Of a stretch of DNA of 38,396 bases, positions 7,544 to 13,015 are shown one piece after another (position 1 is the stretch's first letter; every line of letters begins with the position of its first letter). Source of the DNA: Candidatus Zambryskibacteria bacterium RIFCSPLOWO2_12_FULL_39_16 (GTDB taxonomy: Bacteria; Patescibacteriota; Minisyncoccia; Phycocordibacterales; WO2-35-19); assembly GCA_001824215.1 (NCBI GenBank), contig MHWS01000013.1, positions 1 to 38,396 on the forward strand, in the 5' to 3' direction. The translations under genes and the position numbers were made by a program. The notes beneath the pieces are model-generated. The model worked only from the letters and a program-made list of their open reading frames with translations, ran no database searches and was not told the DNA's origin.

Positions 7544-8107
7544 TTATTTCCCTAAATTTTTAAGGGCGTACTTTATTTTTTCATTGGTTCCATTTAAATC
7601 TTTCGGTAAATTTTTTATAATCTCCTGAATTTCACGTTCTCTGTAGCCCAAAGATTTTAAAGCATCAAAGACATCTACATCTTCGCCTGCCCCACCATCT
7701 CCTTTTCGTGTCGTTAGTTTCCCATCTAATTCCAAGACAATTTTTTCTGCCGTTTTTCTTCCGACGCCGGATATTTTAGTGAGTGAGGAGGTGTCCTTGG
7801 TCGCTACCGCTTCTTCAATTGATTTCACTCCGGCGACGGAGAGTATGGCAAGCCCTGATTTTGGTCCGACTCCAGAGACTGTAATCAAAAATTCAAAAAT
7901 CCGAAGTTCTTCTTCCGTCTCAAACCCGTAAAGATCTATTGAATTTTCTCTAACGGCTGTGTGGGTCCAAAAATTTGCCTCTGTTCCTATCTTTAATTTT
8001 GCCAAATATGAAGGGGTGCTGTGGATCGCAAAACCAATACCGCCGGTTTTTACAATGGCTTTGGTTCCTTTTAAATTAAATATTTTACCTGTAATATGCC
8101 CGAACAT
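7544..8107 (-). CDS. ruvA: Holliday junction branch migration protein RuvA
   Basis: RuvA tetramers bind Holliday junctions and load the RuvB motor. The 187-residue protein has all three domains: an OB fold (MFGHITGKIF...GFAIHSTPS...), the double helix-hairpin-helix region (ISGVGRKTAEKIVLEL, with the first motif VSGVGPKSGLAIL) and a C-terminal RuvB-binding domain (DVFDALKSLGYREREIQEII). It is the first gene of the operon with the Mur ligase and mutM. The minus-strand -10 CATAAT ends 7 nt before the ATG and no Shine-Dalgarno is visible, suggesting a leaderless mRNA. No ruvB or ruvC is in the window, though ruvX lies about 4.5 kb away. Confidence 0.97.
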   Translation of the reverse strand: MFGHITGKIFNLKGTKAIVKTGGIGFAIHSTPSYLAKLKIGTEANFWTHTAVRENSIDLYGFETEEELRIFEFLITVSGVGPKSGLAILSVAGVKSIEEAVATKDTSSLTKISGVGRKTAEKIVLELDGKLTTRKGDGGAGEDVDVFDALKSLGYREREIQEIIKNLPKDLNGTNEKIKYALKNLGK

Positions 8108-8212
8108 AACTAGTATTATGCATAAATATTAACAAATTGCAGTTTTTTTGCCTGCCTGTTGCTGGATAGGTTTATTGCAAATAATATTGATATATGTTAA
8201 TTTGTTTCCACT

Positions 8213-8473
8213 ATGCCGATAACGTCATCAGCCAAAAAGGCCTTACGTTCTTCTAAGAAGAAGAGGGTTTTTAATTTGCGCAGAAAAAATGAAATGCAAA
8301 GTGTAATCAAAGAATACAAAAAATTAGTTTTTGCCAAAAAAACAGACGAAGCCCAAAAACTTATTCCCAAACTTCAGAAGGCTATAGATAAAGCAGAGAA
8401 AAGAGGAATCATAAAGAAGAACACCGCTGCTCGCAAAAAATCTCGCCTTGTCACTATAACCATGAGATCATAA
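8213..8473 (+). CDS. rpsT: 30S ribosomal protein S20
   Basis: Small basic helical ribosomal protein that binds 16S rRNA early in 30S assembly. The 86-residue sequence has the S20 layout: MPITSSAKKALRSSKKKR at the N-terminus, a long central helix and the KRGIIKKNTAARKKSRL block near the end. It stands alone, divergent from ruvA, and is followed immediately by a hairpin terminator. A TTGCAA-like -35 lies upstream but the -10 is not clear. Confidence 0.95.
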   Translation: MPITSSAKKALRSSKKKRVFNLRRKNEMQSVIKEYKKLVFAKKTDEAQKLIPKLQKAIDKAEKRGIIKKNTAARKKSRLVTITMRS

Positions 8474-8477
8474 AAAC

Positions 8478-8520
8478 AAAATGAGCCTCGAGCGAAAATC
8501 CGCAGAGACTCATTTTCTAT
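8478..8520. terminator. Bidirectional terminator between rpsT and alaE
   Basis: AAAATGAG (8478-8485) pairs with CTCATTTT (8509-8516), extended inside by CTC/GAG after one mismatch. T-runs occur on both strands, so it serves rpsT from the left and the alanine exporter from the right, whose TGA stop lies in the stem. Confidence 0.75.
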
Positions 8521-8980
8521 TCGTGTGGTTGTTGTTAACGCCGGCAATCTTCTTCCGGCACCAATTAAGGATCAGACCGTAAAACCATCCCAGAAGCAGA
8601 CCTTCTGTAAAATAAAATTTAGCTGCAAACAAAGTTTTTGTTATATTTGCGCCTGCCAACAGAGCACTGGGAATATAGATTGATTGTTGGTAGATTGAAA
8701 CACTGAGAGCGTCAGCGATACCTTCTTGAAGCCAACGTTTTGGGCTGCCTCGAAAAATCTTTCTAATGAAATGGGTCAATTTGGCACAATAGATATGAGC
8801 CAAAGCAGTTTTCAAGCAGAAATAGATTAAACGGGTTTCTGCCCATTGATTGAAAGTTGAACCAGAATAATGCATCTCGAGGATAATTGATATTGTCCCC
8901 GTCCAGACACCATAGAGAAGCATGGCAACTGTATCCGCAATAACCAGAGGCCAATTTATCCGTGCCAGCAACTTCCTCAT
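8510..8980 (-). CDS. alaE: AlaE-family L-alanine exporter
   Basis: A 156-residue inner-membrane protein with four predicted helices that I match to E. coli AlaE, which exports L-alanine: ADTVAMLLYG (AlaE ADTFAMVVY), I-L-E-MHYSGSTFNQ (I-E-FLSGMSFEQ), the ADALSVSIYQQSIYI segment (ADILAYVTFQSPVYV) and LGWFYGLILNWCRK (MGAVYGYFLDYCRR). I start at 8980 because AAAGGAGGAT lies 5 nt upstream; the track start at 9016 adds 12 residues without a site. A promoter (TTGACT, 16 bp, GATAAT) precedes it. The strong Shine-Dalgarno and higher GC differ from the neighbouring housekeeping genes and suggest acquisition by transfer. Confidence 0.8.
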   Translation of the reverse strand: MRKLLARINWPLVIADTVAMLLYGVWTGTISIILEMHYSGSTFNQWAETRLIYFCLKTALAHIYCAKLTHFIRKIFRGSPKRWLQEGIADALSVSIYQQSIYIPSALLAGANITKTLFAAKFYFTEGLLLGWFYGLILNWCRKKIAGVNNNHTNRK

Positions 8981-9038
8981 CCATCCTCCTTTCTGAAAAG
9001 GTTGGAATTTTAACAACCAAAGAACTGCCTGCGAGAAT

Positions 9039-9066
9039 ATTATCTCGGTGTGGGTATGGAAGTCAA
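9039..9066 (-). promoter_or_regulatory. Promoter of alaE
   Basis: Minus strand TTGACT (9066-9061), 16 bp, GATAAT (9044-9039). The expected leader is about 50 nt and ends in a full Shine-Dalgarno. Confidence 0.65.
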
Positions 9067-9111
9067 TAAAAATTTATAAGTCTTTCTTTTTAGTGGCAAG
9101 TTTTTGAAATT

Positions 9112-9693
9112 CTATCGTGAAAGACATTGGTTGTTGCATTGCTTTACAAAATCACTCCTTTTGCTGTCACAATTATACATACAAGAGTTATATGCCTCTG
9201 ATGGTTTGTAGCTCGGGAATGTTGACCTACATTCGTTTGTACACGAGTTATAAATCTCGGTTCCCAGAGTAAGACATTCACCAGAACACCTCACTATCGG
9301 TTCTTGTTTTTTTGCTGAAATAATCCAATAAGAAAAACTCCCAAAAATACAGATAATTGCAATGAAACAAATGATGTAAAAGATAATACTTCGCTTTTTT
9401 TCGTTTTTAATTATATACGATATTAGACTTGCAATCAGATAATAAAAACATCCGATTATTAAAATTATCAATACCCAACCCAAAATATTTGGTTCGGGAA
9501 AACGAAAAGGACCTCCCGTAAGATATCCCACATTTATTCCTAAGTTTTTAAAGATAGTAAATATTAGGAGGATAGAAATTAAATTGAATAAAGCAAACGG
9601 GGCTAAAAAAGGCAAAATGTAAGAACTGACGGATAATAAAAACAATAAACCAAAGATGGCGAAAGTTAATTTAGTTGGTTTTAAAAGATTCAT
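9112..9693 (-). CDS. Membrane protein with a tandem twin-CX3C cysteine domain
   Basis: A 193-residue protein of unknown family. The first 130 residues form about four membrane helices (roughly 8-30, 34-52, 68-92, 101-125). The extracytoplasmic tail then has eight cysteines in four CX3C pairs (CSGEC, CTNEC, CMYNC, CNNQC), spaced 10, 15 and 10 residues apart. That is two copies of CX3C-x10-CX3C, the layout of disulfide-locked helical hairpins (the small Tim chaperones of mitochondria have a comparable twin CX3C pattern). There is no Shine-Dalgarno. It is flanked by alaE and tRNA-Arg. Function is unknown; similarity to Tim-like folds is geometry only and not evidence of homology. Confidence 0.7.
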   Translation of the reverse strand: MNLLKPTKLTFAIFGLLFLLSVSSYILPFLAPFALFNLISILLIFTIFKNLGINVGYLTGGPFRFPEPNILGWVLIILIIGCFYYLIASLISYIIKNEKKRSIIFYIICFIAIICIFGSFSYWIISAKKQEPIVRCSGECLTLGTEIYNSCTNECRSTFPSYKPSEAYNSCMYNCDSKRSDFVKQCNNQCLSR

Positions 9694-9759
9694 ATCAAGA
9701 ATTTTCTTTACTTAAAATCAAATTATAGGCCAATTTGTTCAAATTCGCGAATTCCCCGA

Positions 9760-9834
9760 TGGTGCCCCCGCGAGGAATCGGACCTCGATCAACAGCTCCG
9801 CAAGCCGTTATTTTATCCATTAAACTACGAGGGC
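9760..9834 (-). tRNA. tRNA-Arg (anticodon GCG)
   Basis: Read on the minus strand: acceptor GCCCTCG / CGGGGGC (one T-G pair), anticodon stem ACGGC/GCTGT around the loop TTGCGGA, T-arm CGAGG-TCCGATT-CCTCG, discriminator A and an encoded CCA. Anticodon GCG reads CGC and CGU; G37 is consistent with an anticodon ending in G. Most bacteria use ACG (edited to ICG) for this box. The 5' end overlaps the stop of the upstream co-oriented gene by 10 nt. Confidence 0.93.
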
Positions 9835-10499
9835 TTTATTTGATTGTGTATAGCATATCCTAACGCTAAAATCTCTTTTCGTATAGAGCTACTTAAATAT
9901 GAGAGTATACAAATACCATGGAAGTTTTTTCTAAATCTTTTCTTTAAACTTCTTCTTTTTATCAAAGTTTTAGTAAATTGTGATTCTGGAATTTCTAATA
10001 ATTTTGACCAAAATTGCCGAGTTTCTTTTATGGGATGATAATAATGTAAATGTAAACGGACCCTAAATTTTTTCTCGTCTAGTTCATAGCAGTTTCTTAA
10101 AAGTGATATAAAAAGTTCAAGTAATTTTGGGTCAGTATTTACAAATATTAATCCGCTCACTTTTTCATGTTTTGCTCCTTCTGCCCAATAAAGCATAGAA
10201 ATTAGAGATTTCTGAAAACTTACTAAATCTAATGGATAAGACAGAATTTCTTCGTCGGCTTTTTTCTGAATTTTTTCCAATTCATCCATCTTATTTTTTC
10301 TTTTTACTTTTGCAGAAAGTATACGTATATTTGCGAGATGTTTTAGCAAGGTTTTACGATCAAATGGCATACCTAAACTTTCACTAAACCAAGATGATAG
10401 GGTACTCTTAGGGATATCAAGCATTCTCTGTAATTTGTTATAAGAAACTCCTTGTTCTCGTAATTTTCTGGCTTTTTCTTTAGTTTGCTTTGTGTACAT
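9825..10499 (-). CDS. HTH protein with a LAGLIDADG-like domain (copy 1)
   Basis: A 224-residue protein with an N-terminal helix-turn-helix (GVSYNKLQRMLDIPKSTLSSWF) and a C-terminal domain containing LYWAEGAK, FVNTDPKLLELFISLLR and a W-x-KLLEIPESQF segment. The x-YW-[AG]-EG pattern followed by a two-strand/helix unit resembles a degenerate LAGLIDADG homing-endonuclease fold, with Glu in the acidic position; this is inference. A homolog lies at 15635-16303. Its last two sense codons and stop fall inside the co-oriented tRNA-Arg gene. An imperfect 29-bp palindrome (10512-10540) upstream could be its operator. It may be a homing-derived regulator or part of a small mobile unit. Confidence 0.72.
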   Translation of the reverse strand: MYTKQTKEKARKLREQGVSYNKLQRMLDIPKSTLSSWFSESLGMPFDRKTLLKHLANIRILSAKVKRKNKMDELEKIQKKADEEILSYPLDLVSFQKSLISMLYWAEGAKHEKVSGLIFVNTDPKLLELFISLLRNCYELDEKKFRVRLHLHYYHPIKETRQFWSKLLEIPESQFTKTLIKRRSLKKRFRKNFHGICILSYLSSSIRKEILALGYAIHNQIKPS

Positions 10500-10511
10500 A
10501 AATAATTGGAT

Positions 10512-10540
10512 AGATTATATATTATTAAATTATATAGTCT
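10512..10540. promoter_or_regulatory. Imperfect AT-rich palindrome upstream of HTH copy 1
   Basis: AGATTATATATTATT and the reverse of AAATTATATAGTCT match at about 11 of 14 positions. It lies 13 bp before the start codon and overlaps TATATAAT-like -10 sequences, so it could be an autoregulatory site. AT-richness makes chance symmetry possible. Confidence 0.35.
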
Positions 10541-10599
10541 AGGTTCAATTATTCAAGACAATTTTTGTGGATAATTAGTTTCTACTGGGAGCACAAAAT

Positions 10600-11067
10600 T
10601 TATCTCGCCAATATAGTATCAAACCATTTGTGGATGATTGATTCCTTTAAAAATTCTTCATCGAGAAATTCCAGGAGAACATCTCGGACGTCATTTAAGT
10701 TGATTTCCTCGTTTATTGGAATTATAGTGAGAGGAAGGAGAGAACTTACCGGATGCATCAAAATGCGAGCGCCATGAACGTGTTCATCTTCAATCCAAAA
10801 AGATCGGTATGACGTCCATGGGTAGAGTTGCCTGCCGAAAACTATCCCCTTCGGTACTATTTTTGTGGTTACAACTTTAGTTTCCTTATATGAAAGCATG
10901 CCCACTGTTACTCCGGCGATTATGATGAATATACCGAAAAGAAAATTACCAAAATAAAAAGCCAGGACTGATGCACCCAAAGTTATGGCCCCGAGTACCC
11001 AATACCAATCATTGGCTTTTTTATCAAAATGATGCTCGGGTGAATTCCATTCCAAAATAGTTTCCAT
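10600..11067 (-). CDS. Two-helix membrane protein, DUF5673-like
   Basis: A 155-residue protein with two adjacent N-terminal membrane helices (about residues 24-41 and 43-60) and a cytoplasmic beta-rich remainder: GIVFGRQLYPWTSYRSFWI followed by strands and a C-terminal helix VRDVLLEFLDEEF. The arrangement (helix pair, then I-x-G-x-xYPW-xxI-xSFW) is that of a membrane-associated PH-like family often labelled DUF5673; no function is known to me. It stands upstream of the OB-fold gene's end by 23 bp on the same strand, so the OB-fold gene ends just inside 11091 and both may share a transcript. Confidence 0.6.
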   Translation of the reverse strand: METILEWNSPEHHFDKKANDWYWVLGAITLGASVLAFYFGNFLFGIFIIIAGVTVGMLSYKETKVVTTKIVPKGIVFGRQLYPWTSYRSFWIEDEHVHGARILMHPVSSLLPLTIIPINEEINLNDVRDVLLEFLDEEFLKESIIHKWFDTILAR

Positions 11068-11090
11068 TCACTATATTTTAGCATATCAAA

Positions 11091-11450
11091 TTATCTAACA
11101 ATACTGCCCGGGGGGACATTTTCTGAAACTTTGAGTAAAGAAAAAAATTGACCTGCCTGCACTTCGTCTGCACTGACAGGTGACATGTCTCCAGAAAATG
11201 CCATAATCATAGCTTGGCTTTCAAGTCCCATTATCTTTCTTGGTTCCAGATTTGTAACAAAAGTGCAGATAACACCTACAAGCTCTTTTACAGAAACAAA
11301 CTTAGCGATGCCTGAAATAACTTGCCTTATATCTTCTTCACCAAAATCAACCGAAAGTTTAAGCAGTTTCTCAGAACCTTCTATTGGCTCTGCGGAAACT
11401 ATTTTTCCCGCTCTTATCTCTACTTTTTTGAAATCATCTATAGTAATCAT
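11091..11450 (-). CDS. Free-standing tRNA-binding OB-fold protein (MetRS C-domain/Trbp111-like)
   Basis: A 119-residue protein matching the tRNA-binding domain found at the C-terminus of many MetRS and in the stand-alone Trbp111/CsaA proteins: IDDFKKVEIRAGKIVSAEPIEGSEKLLKLSVDFG at the start, RQVISGIAKF in the middle and NLEPRKIMGLESQAMI. It binds tRNA structure without base specificity. The metG product in this window (25686-27140) ends after its anticodon domain, so this protein could supply the missing domain in trans. SADEVQAGQ, around residues 91-99, is encoded by an imperfect palindrome typical of the insertions in this genome. Confidence 0.88.
   Translation of the reverse strand: MITIDDFKKVEIRAGKIVSAEPIEGSEKLLKLSVDFGEEDIRQVISGIAKFVSVKELVGVICTFVTNLEPRKIMGLESQAMIMAFSGDMSPVSADEVQAGQFFSLLKVSENVPPGSIVR
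11151..11181. repeat. Palindromic insertion in the tRNA-binding protein gene
   Basis: ACCTGCCTGCACTTCG... ending in CTGACAGGT, an imperfect inverted repeat in frame, encoding part of the MSPVSADEVQAG segment. It shares the CCTGCCTGC core with the recA insertion. Confidence 0.55.
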
Positions 11451-11478
11451 GAATAAAGTATAAGTATTTTTAATTTTA

Positions 11479-11507
11479 TTGTCTAATGCCTATTTATGTT
11501 GTAATAT
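11479..11507 (+). promoter_or_regulatory. Promoter of tRNA-Ser
   Basis: TTGTCT (11479-11484), 17 bp, TAATAT (11502-11507), with the tRNA starting 11 nt after the -10. Confidence 0.6.
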
Positions 11508-11517
11508 CTATGTTTAT

Positions 11518-11602
11518 GGAGGGTTGGCAGAATGGTAATGCACTAGTCTTGAAAACTAGCGGGCGCAAGCCCTTGGAGGTTCGAGCCCTCCACCCTCCGC
11601 CA
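11518..11602 (+). tRNA. tRNA-Ser (anticodon TGA)
   Basis: Acceptor GGAGGGT / ACCCTCC, anticodon stem CTAGT/ACTAG with loop CTTGAAA, a long variable arm (GCGGGCGCAAGCCCTTG) as in class II tRNAs, T-arm GAGG-TTCGAGC-CCTC, discriminator G and an encoded CCA. The G73 and the long variable arm both fit serine. The track ORF that starts at 11486 and runs through it is not real in that part. Confidence 0.96.
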
Positions 11603-11668
11603 AGTTTTTGTGTACCAGAAGACTCAAACAATATAAAAAGTGATATTATCGATAGGAGGAGGTTTGAT

Positions 11669-11980
11669 ATGGATAGTATAAGAGAGGAAATAGTTCTTTC
11701 AGGGATTGACGAAAAAAGACCAAGAACTCTTGAAGAGATTCGAAAGAATCTCTGTCTTAGGCGCTCGGCCTTAATTCCCATTCACAGAGTCTTGTATAGT
11801 CTTGAGCGGTTAAAGTGTGTGGAAAGAAAAAGCCGTTCAATTAGGGATAAAAAACTGGTCAGAAGTTACGGAATGCCTGTTCCGGAATTTCTTCTGACCG
11901 ATGTAGGCGTCCTCTGGAGAGACAAAGGGGTTCGTCCAAAGTTTCCTTCTGTGTCATATTCTAACCATAGGCTCGCTTGA
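11669..11980 (+). CDS. Small putative winged-helix DNA-binding protein
   Basis: The track ORF starts inside the tRNA-Ser region; the real start is ATG 11669, 6 nt after the strong Shine-Dalgarno AGGAGGAGG. The 103-residue product is basic, and RTLEEIRKNLCLRRSALIPIHRVLYSLERLKCVERKSR looks like a winged-helix DNA-binding unit (helix, helix, recognition helix, wing). I do not recognise the family. An 8-bp hairpin terminator overlaps its stop. It lies 66 bp after tRNA-Ser and may be co-transcribed with it. Like alaE it has a perfect ribosome-binding site, unlike the housekeeping genes here. Confidence 0.65.
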   Translation: MDSIREEIVLSGIDEKRPRTLEEIRKNLCLRRSALIPIHRVLYSLERLKCVERKSRSIRDKKLVRSYGMPVPEFLLTDVGVLWRDKGVRPKFPSVSYSNHRLA

Positions 11981-12005
11981 ACTACTAGCGAGCCTATTCC
12001 TTTAC
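11969..12005 (+). terminator. Terminator of the winged-helix gene
   Basis: AGGCTCGC (11969-11976) pairs perfectly with GCGAGCCT (11988-11995) and is followed by ATTCCTTTA. The stop codon TGA lies in the loop. Confidence 0.65.
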
Positions 12006-12047
12006 ATACCAAACTTAACCCCGCGAATCCAATAGGAAACCCAGTTT

Positions 12048-12083
12048 ATTATAAAAAAGTACCCCCGCCAGGTGCGGGCGGGG
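12048..12083 (-). terminator. Terminator of the 115-residue unknown gene
   Basis: On the minus strand CCCCGCC (12083-12077) pairs with GGCGGGG (12069-12063), then GTACTTTTTT follows. It lies 27 bp after the stop of the minus-strand gene 12110-12457. Confidence 0.7.
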
Positions 12084-12109
12084 ATATTTGACCAAATTTG
12101 GTTAGATCA

Positions 12110-12457
12110 TCAACAGATGATGGTTGGTATTGGAGAAACCAACAAACAGCCGTTTTCCAAGAACCCTAGGTATGTTTCTCGGTGGCTTACATCGGTTACC
12201 AAACGATGTTTTCGGAATTGAGGAATCCAAATACACTCCTCGTCTAGAGGTATAAGTATTTCAAGAACGCATTCACTGGTGGGGTACCATTGATGCCAAA
12301 TATCACCGGGGAATTTGATCGCTTTAAATAATCCACGAACTTCTTTACTGGTTTTGAGACAGAGGTGATACCCAGATACAAATGCAACCGATACCAAAGC
12401 AATTTCCCGTGCACACTCACTTTTGGCCAGGACCTCTTGAGGAATGGTAATAGCCAT
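12110..12457 (-). CDS. Unknown 115-residue protein
   Basis: I do not recognise this protein. It is mixed alpha/beta in character, with four cysteines, four tryptophans or histidines around IWHQWYPTSECVLEILIPLDEECIWIPQF, and no signal peptide or clear membrane helix apart from a mildly hydrophobic IALVSVAFVSGYHLCL. It has its own promoter (TTGAAA, 17 bp, TATAGT), a GAGGTG ribosome site 5 nt before the ATG and its own terminator, so it is very likely a real single-gene unit. The overlapping ORF 12244-12528 in another frame lacks these signals. Confidence 0.6.
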   Translation of the reverse strand: MAITIPQEVLAKSECAREIALVSVAFVSGYHLCLKTSKEVRGLFKAIKFPGDIWHQWYPTSECVLEILIPLDEECIWIPQFRKHRLVTDVSHRETYLGFLENGCLLVSPIPTIIC

Positions 12458-12499
12458 AGAGCACCTCGGGAGTTACTTGGTGTACATAAATCTTCCCAT

Positions 12500-12528
12500 A
12501 CTATAATATTCTCGGACACATTTTTCAA
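12500..12528 (-). promoter_or_regulatory. Promoter of the 115-residue unknown gene
   Basis: Minus strand TTGAAA (12528-12523), 17 bp, TATAGT (12505-12500). It shares the 99-bp gap with the divergent ruvX promoter. Confidence 0.6.
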
Positions 12529-12544
12529 GTACTAAAAAATCTTA

Positions 12545-12550
12545 TATAAT
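12545..12550 (+). promoter_or_regulatory. -10 box for a leaderless ruvX mRNA
   Basis: A perfect TATAAT ends 6 nt before the ATG at 12557, with TTTTCA at 17 bp spacing upstream. No Shine-Dalgarno fits between, so transcription would begin at or one base from the start codon. Confidence 0.6.
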
Positions 12551-12556
12551 ACATTT

Positions 12557-13006
12557 ATGAAATACCTAGGGATTGATTTTGGGAGTAAAAGAGTAGGTAT
12601 TGCCGTTTCCGACGAAACAGGCAGATTGGCTTTTCCTCATTCTGTTATTCCAAACAACGACGGACTTGTAGAGAAAATACTGGAAATTGTAAAAAGGGAA
12701 AATATTGAGGAGATAGTAGTAGGGGAGTCTAGGGATTTTAAGAATATACCGAATAAAATAATGGAGAAAATAGAAGAATTTAAGGCAGTACTTGAAGAAA
12801 AAACAAAATTAAAAATTTTATTTGAACCGGAATTTATGACAAGTAGCCAAGCGGAAAGAGGAATCATGTCTAGGCGTCCAGATACACAAAGTATTCGGGG
12901 AACGGGATCCCGACTAAAAAGTCGAGAGAAGAATGATATGCATGACGCTTCGGCTGCCGCTATTATCCTCCAATCCTTCTTGGATAAGAAACATCCTGTG
13001 TTATAA
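12557..13006 (+). CDS. ruvX: Putative Holliday junction resolvase / pre-16S rRNA nuclease RuvX (YqgF)
   Basis: RNase H-fold nuclease of 149 residues. The N-terminal MKYLGIDFGSKRVGIAVSD carries the first acidic residue and the glycine signature, IEEIVVGES the second acid region, and EKNDMHDASAAAIILQSFL the final acidic D-x-x-A-A pattern. In other bacteria YqgF matures the 5' end of 16S rRNA and may resolve Holliday junctions. RGTGSRLKSREKND is an expanded loop before the last motif, where the family normally has a shorter linker. Its stop codon overlaps a TATAAT that may drive the downstream pilM-like gene, 9 nt away. Confidence 0.92.
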   Translation: MKYLGIDFGSKRVGIAVSDETGRLAFPHSVIPNNDGLVEKILEIVKRENIEEIVVGESRDFKNIPNKIMEKIEEFKAVLEEKTKLKILFEPEFMTSSQAERGIMSRRPDTQSIRGTGSRLKSREKNDMHDASAAAIILQSFLDKKHPVL

Positions 13007-13015
13007 TTCACAGCA

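Noticed and set aside
8763-9020. 85-residue minus-strand ORF overlapping alaE
   Set aside because: Shadow frame of alaE; no ribosome site and no family features.
9694-10599. Integrated mobile element bounded by tRNA-Arg repeats
   Set aside because: No second copy of the tRNA end as an attachment-site repeat and no integrase gene were found; the two tRNA-Arg genes differ in anticodon and sequence.
11486-11668. First 61 codons of the 164-residue track ORF
   Set aside because: They overlap tRNA-Ser; the gene most likely starts at 11669 behind AGGAGGAGG.
12244-12528. 94-residue minus-strand ORF overlapping the 115-residue gene
   Set aside because: Only the other frame has a ribosome site (GAGGTG) at the right distance from its ATG.
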